A stretch of DNA of 13,116 nt from Rhodoferax sp. (lineage in GTDB: Bacteria; Pseudomonadota; Gammaproteobacteria; Burkholderiales; Burkholderiaceae_C), in the NCBI GenBank assembly GCA_030683195.1, contig JAUXQA010000303.1, positions 1-13,116 on the forward strand, given 5' to 3'. The translations under genes and the position numbers were made by a program. The notes under the pieces were generated by a model. The model worked only from the letters and a program-made list of their open reading frames with translations, was not told the origin of the DNA and ran no database searches. Shown here piece by piece: positions 1-7,100 of this stretch. Every line of letters begins with the position of its first letter. The first letter of the stretch is position 1.

Positions 1-492
1 TCGACCCTTCAACAAGGGTCGCAGCTGCAGATCCACGTCACACCCGCTCGCCATTTCTCCGGGCGCGCCTTCAACAGCAATAAGTCCTTGTGGGTGGGTT
101 TTGCGTTGGTGTCCCCGCAGCGCCGGATATTCTTCAGCGGCGACTCTGGCTACGCGCCGCACTTCGCCAAGCTTGGCAGGCACTTGGGGCCATTCGACTG
201 GGTGGCACTGGATGCCGGGCAATACGACCCGCGCTGGGCCAATGTGCATATGAACCCGGAGGAGGCAGCTCAAGCAGCTGAGGATTTGAGGGCCAACGCA
301 CTGACGCCTGCGCACGTCGGGCGATTCTCCATTTCCCCCCATGATTGGGATGACCCTTTCAAGCGCATCACGGCCGCCAGCCAGGGGCGCAGCTATGCTT
401 TGTGGACACCGGAAATCGGTCGTCCTATTTATCTAGATGGCCGCGCACAAACTTTTACGCCTTGGTGGGAGGTGGTTGCCGTTGCCCGGTAA
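1..492 (+). CDS. MBL-fold metallohydrolase, NAPE-PLD/UlaG-like, 3' part
   Basis: The reading frame is open from the first base and ends with TAA at 490-492, so this is the C-terminal 163 residues of a longer protein whose start lies outside the window. A TTG at 88 could serve as a start, but conserved sequence upstream of it shows it is not the real one. Three metal-site positions of the NAPE-PLD-like metallo-beta-lactamase family are visible: His in TPARHFSGR (residue 18 of the fragment), Asp in FSGDSGY (residue 48) and His in VHMNPEEA (residue 83). The N-terminal HxHxDH motif would be upstream and cannot be seen. Family members are Zn/Fe-dependent hydrolases, some acting on N-acyl-phosphatidylethanolamines; the bacterial substrate is usually unknown. 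The gene converges on the signalling cluster and shows no functional link to it. Family call is firm, substrate unknown. Confidence 0.85.
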   Translation, partial: STLQQGSQLQIHVTPARHFSGRAFNSNKSLWVGFALVSPQRRIFFSGDSGYAPHFAKLGRHLGPFDWVALDAGQYDPRWANVHMNPEEAAQAAEDLRANALTPAHVGRFSISPHDWDDPFKRITAASQGRSYALWTPEIGRPIYLDGRAQTFTPWWEVVAVAR

Positions 493-1126
493 CGCCGCGC
501 AGAAGCTGTTCAGAACGACATCCGTTTTCACAAACTGAGTGACTGACATTGAGAGTTCTTTCCAACCAATGACTTTTATCGGGTAACTGTTACAAATATC
601 TAGGTCGAACGCGGGTGCTGCGGTTATTTAAATTGATGCCATATTGCCCAGCTGCCGGGAAATATCTCAACGACCGGTGTAGGTGAGGCACTTCTGCAGT
701 CTGGTTGTCTGCACCGGCTTCAGACCCGAAGCGGATGCTCCCCACAGTCGGCTTTCCGGCGCTCCAGTTCCACACCGCAAAGAACCAGTTCGTGACGACC
801 CGCAAGGCGCCCTTACCTGACAGCCAGAGGTGGGTATAGCCAATACCTGCAGAGTATTTGGGTCCATAGCGTTGAGCGTCATATGGTTCCCGAATTGACA
901 TGGACGTAAAGCTTCCAAAGCCACCTTGCGACCAACCAGCTCATTCCTACAAAAAGTCACGTGACCAGCTTTCGCACGAGTCTTTTTGAGGGACCCTGTA
1001 CGCCCGTGGCGTGAGCGTGCGCGAAATCCATAGCGGTCTGGATTTCTCAATGGCTCTTACGCCTGCAACCCATCCTGTCGACGGAACTTACCTCGTGCGT
1101 CACCCGAATCGATGGGGCCACATTCT
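493..1126. other. Convergent intergenic region, no supported gene
   Basis: This 634-nt stretch lies between the ends of two convergent genes. Short open frames exist on both strands (for example minus-strand frames of about 100 and 127 codons at 590-901 and 667-1050). They overlap one another, lack ribosome binding sites and show no recognisable motif, so I do not call them. Visible structure: a perfect 8-bp hairpin at 1023-1046, a 10-bp palindrome GTCACGTGAC at 956-965, a loose inverted repeat at 951-987 with A5/T5 ends, and a spaced pair CCGGTG/CACCGG at 674-679 and 712-717. It reads like decayed or repeat-derived intergenic DNA. Confidence 0.5.
1023..1046 (-). terminator. Hairpin downstream of the MCP gene, possible 3' end signal
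   Basis: GAAATCCA and TGGATTTC form a perfect 8-bp stem around an 8-nt loop, about 80-100 nt past the MCP stop codon. There is no T-run on either side, so it is not a standard intrinsic terminator. It could act as a 3' stabilising or Rho-associated hairpin. A second weaker candidate is the imperfect inverted repeat at 951-987 (AAAAAG/CTTTTT and CGTG/CACG with a three-base mismatch), which gives a T5 tract on the minus strand. The assignment is tentative. Confidence 0.25.
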
Positions 1127-3139
1127 TCAGCCATGTGACACCCGGAAGTTGGCAATTTCGTCCTGCAGAATGTCTGCCTGGCAGGTGAGCGCAGAAGCTG
1201 CTGCAGCGGTTTCCTCCACCAGTGCCGAGTTCTGCTGAGTTCCCTTGTCGAGCTCTTGAATCGCGCGGCCCACTTCTTCAACCCCCACGGCTTGCTCGCG
1301 GCAAGCGATAGATATCTCGGTCAAAAACTGGTTGATCTGGCTGGCGTTAGTCACCACTTCTTTCATTGTCAAACCCGCCTCTTCCACGACACGGGTGCCG
1401 CTTTTCACCTTGTCGACACTGGCCGCAATCAAGATCTTTATTTCACGTGCAGCATCCGCACTACGCCCCGCAAGGCTGCGCACTTCGCTTGCCACCACGG
1501 CAAATCCCCGGCCCGATTCACCGGCGCGTGCAGCCTCGACTGCGGCGTTGAGTGCCAGGATGTTCGTTTGAAAAGCGATGCCGTCAATCACGCCAATGAT
1601 GTCGTTGATCTTCGACGAAGAGCTGTGAATCTCACGCATGGTGAGTACCACTTCGTCAAACACTTTGCCACCCTTTTGGGCGACATGCGCGTTTTCGGTG
1701 GCAAATTCAGAAGCCATGTGGGCGCGTTCAGCCGTCGCCCCCACGGTGGAGCCAATTTCCTCCATGGCGGCGGCTTGCTCCTCCAGGGAGGCCGCCGCTG
1801 CTTCAGTACGCGCTGACAACTCCAGGCTCCCTGCCGAAATCTCGCTACTGGCGGCGTGCAATGCGCGTGCTGAGTGACGCACCTTGCGAATCAAGGCGTG
1901 CAAAGCGTCATATGCCTGCCGAAGGTCCAGCAATGCCTTGGCGGGTTCATCACTCCCCAATGGTTGATTCGGAAAGTGCCGCAGGTCACCGTCTGACACT
2001 TCAGCCAAATGCCGGCTGATGAGCACAATGCTCCCGTTGGAAACCAAATAAAAGCTGTAGAAGAAGTACGCAGCAAGTAGGATACCTATTACCAGTACCA
2101 AGGTGCCGACCAATGCTTTGGTACGCATGGCCTTCACACGCTGGGTGATCACATCTTCGAGAGCAGTCAATGCACGGTAAGAAAGTGCAAACTGTTGACT
2201 CACTGCCTTGTTGCCTGCAGCGACAAATTGCGCAGCGTCCGTACTCTTGCCACTAAAAACAGTGCTTCGCGCCAGCGCAAAAAAAGCCGCTGAGTCCTCC
2301 AAGGCCTCCTTGGAATCTGTGCTCTTGCGCAGTGCCGGGTTGAATGCATAGGCCTTGGCCATGCTGTCTGTCAAGTTGCGCAGCTGGAATTCGGCCACGG
2401 GTATGGCATCACTCAAAACCTGTTGCTGCGCAGGCGTGGTGCTGCCGGCAAGGATGACGGCCCGCCCCATGCCACGCACAATACCACTGCCTTCAACAAT
2501 ATCCGGTATGCGAAACAACGCCGCATCCATCAGGTAAAAGCTGTCAATAGCAGGATCTAGGGTCAGGTTGGAGTTATCTGTCGCATTTTGCAGCAGCGCG
2601 ATTAACGCCACGACATGTTTGGTGTGCTCGGTGAACACCGCGGCCAGATCGGTTGCCTTTTCGGCATCGGCCAGTGCCGCTTTGACATTCGCATAAGCCT
2701 TTGCGGTATTCAGATCGGGCCCCAGGCGCTTTTCCACCTCGGCTAATTTGCTCTGGGCGGCCTGCAGACTTGCCAGCACCTCGGGCATGGTGGCCGGAGG
2801 TGAGCCGCTCACCGCAGCAGCGGCAGCATCACGGCGCAATTGCTGTGCCGCCGCAATAACCGGAAATACTTGGCGCGTGTATTGCACCCCCAACAACTCT
2901 TTTTCGGAGAACACAATGTCTTCCGACTGGGCCGAGTAAAACTCCCAGCTTACCCACGTCAGTGGAATCAAAAACATCAGGCTGATCAACAGCGCCTTGC
3001 CGGCAAAGGACAGGCTGCCCAAAGCCCGCACGCCGGGGCGCCACATCGGGTGACGGTAGTACGCGCTGGTGTCAACTTTCCCTTGTGGTGCAGTCAAAAA
3101 CTGTTGAAGTGCTTGGCTGACGGGCGGTGCTTTGGACAT
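1127..3139 (-). CDS. Methyl-accepting chemotaxis protein
   Basis: A 670-aa transmembrane chemoreceptor, expected to control CheA through CheW at the inner membrane. An unusual N-terminal cytoplasmic stretch of about 46 residues precedes TM1 (about 47-69). A helical periplasmic region of about 270 residues follows (about 70-340), of unknown ligand, then TM2 (about 342-364) and a degenerate HAMP-like segment (about 366-420, containing SDGDL). The signalling domain runs from about 425 to 668. Its hairpin tip is unmistakable: IDGIAFQTNILALNAAVEAA followed by RAGESGRGFAVVASEVRSLA (residues about 518-557). A methylation-type stretch, ASLEEQAAAMEE, is at about 450-461. No C-terminal NWETF-type CheR tether is present. 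The ATG at 3139 has AGGAG 9 nt upstream. The gene starts 16 nt after the diguanylate cyclase stop, so the two are very probably co-transcribed. No cheA/cheW lies nearby, so it must use chemotaxis machinery encoded elsewhere. Confidence 0.95.
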   Translation of the reverse strand: MSKAPPVSQALQQFLTAPQGKVDTSAYYRHPMWRPGVRALGSLSFAGKALLISLMFLIPLTWVSWEFYSAQSEDIVFSEKELLGVQYTRQVFPVIAAAQQLRRDAAAAAVSGSPPATMPEVLASLQAAQSKLAEVEKRLGPDLNTAKAYANVKAALADAEKATDLAAVFTEHTKHVVALIALLQNATDNSNLTLDPAIDSFYLMDAALFRIPDIVEGSGIVRGMGRAVILAGSTTPAQQQVLSDAIPVAEFQLRNLTDSMAKAYAFNPALRKSTDSKEALEDSAAFFALARSTVFSGKSTDAAQFVAAGNKAVSQQFALSYRALTALEDVITQRVKAMRTKALVGTLVLVIGILLAAYFFYSFYLVSNGSIVLISRHLAEVSDGDLRHFPNQPLGSDEPAKALLDLRQAYDALHALIRKVRHSARALHAASSEISAGSLELSARTEAAAASLEEQAAAMEEIGSTVGATAERAHMASEFATENAHVAQKGGKVFDEVVLTMREIHSSSSKINDIIGVIDGIAFQTNILALNAAVEAARAGESGRGFAVVASEVRSLAGRSADAAREIKILIAASVDKVKSGTRVVEEAGLTMKEVVTNASQINQFLTEISIACREQAVGVEEVGRAIQELDKGTQQNSALVEETAAAASALTCQADILQDEIANFRVSHG

Positions 3140-3148
3140 AGGTAAGTT

Positions 3149-3153
3149 CTCCT
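3149..3153 (-). promoter_or_regulatory. Ribosome binding site of the MCP gene
   Basis: AGGAG on the minus strand, 9 nt before the ATG at 3139 and just beyond the upstream stop at 3156. It fixes the MCP start and fits translation from a shared transcript. Confidence 0.75.
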
Positions 3154-3155
3154 GC

Positions 3156-4133
3156 TTAAGTCAAAATTTCATGTGATCTGCTGTCATTCGCCGAATCAAA
3201 CCCGGCCGAAGATGCCGTGCGGTTGCGCCCGCACTTCTTAGCTTCGTACAGGTGGTGGTCTGCATTGCGCAAGAGTTCTGTTGCAGTCACATGGGTTGGT
3301 GAATTCATTGCACTCACCCCCAGACTCAAAGTGACCCATTGGCTCACTGCAGACGCTCTATGGGGAATCTGAGCTTTCAGAACGGCCATACGTATGGTTT
3401 CCGCAACCGTCAGTGCACTGTGAAGGCTGGTATTTGGTAGCAGGCAGGCAAACTCTTCTCCACCATAGCGGGCCAACGTGTCCGCCGGTCGATTGACGCA
3501 GGCCTGAAAAATTGCGGACAAGCTCTTCAAGCACTGGTCCCCGGCCTGGTGCCCGTAGGTATCGTTGAACATCTTGAAATAGTCGATGTCCATCATGATG
3601 AGGCTCAATGTTTGACCATGCTGACTGGCTCGCGTAACTTCATTTGCCAGTTGCTCATCAAAGTACCGGCGGTTGTGCGCGCCAGTCAAACCATCCACAA
3701 ACGCCATCTTGCGCAAAAGATCAGACTGACGCTTCAGCGTGACATGGGTTTTTACCCTCGCGCGCACAACTCTGACGTTGATGGGTTTCGAAATGAAATC
3801 TACCGCGCCAAGATCCAGGGCATAGGTCTCTGTGGCTTCATCGTTGTGGGCCGTGACAAAGATGACTGGGATATCAGCTGTGAGCGGATTCGCCTTGAGC
3901 CGCTTGCAGACTTCATAACCGTCCATATCCGGCATGATCACATCAAGCAGGACCAGATCGGGCAACCGCAATAGGCATATCTCAAGCGCTTTCTTCCCCG
4001 AAGTGGCCATGAAAACGTGAAAGTCTTCCGCCAAGGCCTGGTGCAGCAACTGAATGTTGGCGAATTGGTCATCCACAATCAGCAGCTTTGGCTTGTCCTT
4101 GGCATGGGTGCCTTGGGGGGAAAAATCATGCAT
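3156..4133 (-). CDS. Response regulator with GGDEF domain (diguanylate cyclase, PleD/WspR-like)
   Basis: A 325-aa REC-GGDEF protein expected to make cyclic di-GMP from two GTP in the cytoplasm when its receiver is phosphorylated. The REC domain (about 15-130) has the acidic pair D21/D22, phosphoacceptor D64 in LLDVIMPDMDG, T94 and K116 in SKP. The GGDEF domain (about 140-305) opens with DGLTGAHNRRYF and carries the intact active site GGEEF at 224-228. An RxxD product-inhibition site (R215-P-A-D218) lies at the standard distance before it, so feedback inhibition by c-di-GMP is expected. The frame stays open upstream to 4238, but that part overlaps the hybrid kinase's real coding sequence. The ATG at 4133 overlaps the kinase stop by 8 nt (ATGCATGA), implying translational coupling and a dedicated kinase-regulator pair. 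The likely phosphodonor is the Hpt domain of that kinase (inference). Confidence 0.95.
   Translation of the reverse strand: MHDFSPQGTHAKDKPKLLIVDDQFANIQLLHQALAEDFHVFMATSGKKALEICLLRLPDLVLLDVIMPDMDGYEVCKRLKANPLTADIPVIFVTAHNDEATETYALDLGAVDFISKPINVRVVRARVKTHVTLKRQSDLLRKMAFVDGLTGAHNRRYFDEQLANEVTRASQHGQTLSLIMMDIDYFKMFNDTYGHQAGDQCLKSLSAIFQACVNRPADTLARYGGEEFACLLPNTSLHSALTVAETIRMAVLKAQIPHRASAVSQWVTLSLGVSAMNSPTHVTATELLRNADHHLYEAKKCGRNRTASSAGFDSANDSRSHEILT
4126..4133 (-). promoter_or_regulatory. 8-nt stop/start overlap coupling hybrid kinase and diguanylate cyclase
   Basis: The minus strand reads ATGCATGA. The first ATG starts the GGDEF regulator and the final TGA ends the hybrid kinase in another frame. 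No strong Shine-Dalgarno sequence precedes this ATG, so translation of the regulator probably depends on ribosomes finishing the kinase. Confidence 0.7.
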
Positions 4134-7100
4134 GGCTGCGTGCTTCTTGCTCACTCGCAAGCGAAGCCAGTAAATGGTGGGAGTGTTCCAGCGCAGCTTC
4201 AAGATTGAGGTTCTGGAGCGCATCTTCCAACCCGTCAAGTTGACAGCTCAGCGCTTGGCCAAATTCAAGTCGCAGTGCAGCAAATCGCTCCAGCGCGGTG
4301 AGGTCACCCTGCTCAAGCAGCACATTCAAGTCGCAAAGATGCGTCTGTAATGCAAGGCGTTGTGCGCTATCGAGCAGTTCGCACAGCGCATTCACGTCGT
4401 CCAGTGCATGGCTGCCCACTGCAGCCCCGGCGGGTGGCGGCGGGAGTTGTTGGACGATATTGGTCAGCGCCTGCTCTGCGTTGGCCGAGGCGCGCGAAAG
4501 GGCCGGCAACAAACCACAGACTGCCGCCTCCGCCTCCGCCTGACCTGCCTTGCAAAGCTTCTCTAGCTGCGACGCCTGGTGCGCAAGCTCCATGGCACCC
4601 AGGAGTGCAGCGTTGCCCTTGATGGTGTGCATCAGCATGTTGGCTGCTGGCCAGTTGTGTGGGACTAACTGCCCGAGGTCATACGCCAGCGTGGGAAGAA
4701 CTTTCAAAAACTCTTGGGCCAAACGCACATACAGCGCTTTGAGCCCCGACATGCGGGCCAACGCCCCGTTGAGATCGATACCACCACTTTCGCCCCACCC
4801 TGTTGCCCTGGCACCCAAATCCGCATCAGCAGGCGGCGTGGACTGGGCTTTGGCCATGAAACCTGATACCTTGAGAAGGGTTTCAACCAGATGAGTCAGG
4901 TCAAACGGTTTGCCCACATGATCATTCATGCCCTGTTGCAGGCACTCATCCCGGTCCGATGCCATGGCGTTGGCGGTCATGGCAACGATGGGTAACTTAA
5001 CAAGGCCAAGCTCCTCCCGGATGAGTCTGGTTGCGGCATATCCGTCCAACACGGGCATTTGAATGTCCATCAACACGGCATCAAAAGGTGGTTTTGACAG
5101 ACGAACCGCATCCACGCCCAATTGCCCATTGGCCGCAAGTAGCACCACAGCGCCCTCTGACGCCAGCAGCTCTTCGGCAACCTGTTGATTGATCAGGTTA
5201 TCTTCAACCACCAAAATTCGCATGCCGGCCAGGCGGCGCTGACTGGCGCGTGCCCTGGTGCCGCTGCGCATTCCAAACCGACTCGTCTCAGGTTGCTCGG
5301 TAGCCTCAAGCAACATCGTGGATGTGAAGGGCTTGACCAGGAATCCATTGATAAGCTGCTGATCTGCCGTGGTGCGTTGCTCCAGGGTCTCTCGCCCGTT
5401 GGAAGTCACCATCACGATGGTGAGCGGCTTGTCGCTACGCTGGGCGTGGAGCTGCCGCATTTGTTTGGCGGTCTCCCAGCCATCCAATCCTGGCATTTTC
5501 CAGTCGAGGTAAACCACGTCAAAAGGAAACTCTGCGCCTTGTGGCAAACCAGTAACGAGTCGCAGCGCAGCTTCTGAACTGTACGCAAATTCCGTGTGCC
5601 AAGACCAGGATTGCGCCATGGCCACCGTCAATGCGCACGCCAACGCGTTGTCGTCCACGACCAGCACGCGCTTCGGCGTTGCAGTTGGAGGCATAGCGTT
5701 CGGAAATTCCGGCGTAGCCTCAACGGGCAGCGCAAGATCCACCGCAAAGGTAAAGGTACTGCCATAGCCCAGCGCACTGTGCAACTGCAGATCACCCCCC
5801 ATAGCCTCGACCAATCGTTTGCTGATAGCCAAGCCCAGTCCCGTGCCCCCAAATTTTCGGGTGGTTGACGACTCAGCCTGCGAGAAGCCGGTGAATATCT
5901 TTGCTTGGTTTTCGGGTGCAATGCCAATGCCAGAGTCCTTCACGGAGAACTCCAAGCGGGTTGTTGACGCTGTCTGCCCAAGGCTTCGTATTGAAATCAC
6001 CACCTGGCCGACCGAGGTGAACTTGATCGCATTACCCCCCAGATTGATCAGGATTTGCTGCAGCCGCATGGAGTCAGCCAACACCATTTTCGGGACCTGG
6101 CCATCAATGTCGTACAGCACTTCAATGTCTCTTGCTGCTGCGCCGGTCGCAAGTATCACCGCCAGGTCACGCAGCAGTTGGTCCACACTCATGGGCTGGA
6201 TCTCCAACGTCATTTTTCCCGCTTCGACCTTTGAAAAGTCCAATATGTCGTTGATTAAGCCGAGCAGCGACTGCGCGGCATTTTGCGACTTGGCCGCATA
6301 GTCCAGCTGCTGGGGCGTAAGCTGCGTGAGGTGCAGCAGATTCAGCATGCCGATGATGGCGTTCATCGGGGTCCGAATTTCGTGGCTCATATTGGCCAAG
6401 AACTGACTTTTGGATTGCGACGCCATCTCTGCCGCTTCCGTGGCGCGCACCAACTCAGAAATATCCACCTGATAGCCCACCGTCTGCCCATCGGGCAGTT
6501 GGCGCTCAAAGATGCGCAAGGTTCGGCCATCGTCCAGCTTCTGTATCAACTGGGATATCGGTTGCCGATGTAGGGCCATGCGCTCCGCTACCCACGCATG
6601 GACTCGGCCCAGGGCTTCGACGTACTGGCCACGTTCGGCGCCGGCGCGAACAATTTCTTCAAACGTGTTTCCGGCCTCGATCAGTTCAGCGCACAGAGGA
6701 TAGAAGTCTTTGTAGCGCTGATTGCACAGCACGAGCCTGTCATCGACGTCAAACAAGGCAAATGCGTCGTCCAATGCGTTGATTGAATTGACCAGGAGAT
6801 CGGTGGCATGTTTGGATTTTTCCTCCGCACTTCGGCGTGCCGTAATGTCGGTATAGGTGGTGATCAAGCCACCCGAGGGCATGGGCCCGCCCCGCACTTC
6901 CATGGCCATGCCATCTGGCCTTACACGGTCAAAGTGATGTGGAATTACCGGTTGTCGGGCTCGCTCAATGATGGCGTCCACAATGCCTTGCACGCCCTGT
7001 GTACCGTACTCACCCCGCGCACCGTTGTAGCGGATGATGTCTTCGAACCGCGTGACACCAACTTCTGTGAGCTCTGCCGGAAACCCCAGCATGTTTCCAA

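Noticed and set aside
590..1050. Two overlapping minus-strand frames of about 103 and 127 codons in the left intergenic region
   Set aside because: They overlap each other in different frames, lack ribosome binding sites and recognisable motifs, and look like chance frames in GC-rich non-coding DNA.
2075..2090. GTAGGATACCTAT near-palindrome resembling the 9345-9360 site
   Set aside because: It is imperfect, has different spacing and lies inside the MCP coding sequence with no promoter beside it; probably coincidence.
4134..4238. In-frame N-terminal extension of the GGDEF response regulator by 35 residues
   Set aside because: It overlaps the well-conserved C-terminal coding part of the hybrid kinase in another frame, has no receiver-like sequence, and the ATG at 4133 gives the usual short lead-in to the REC domain.
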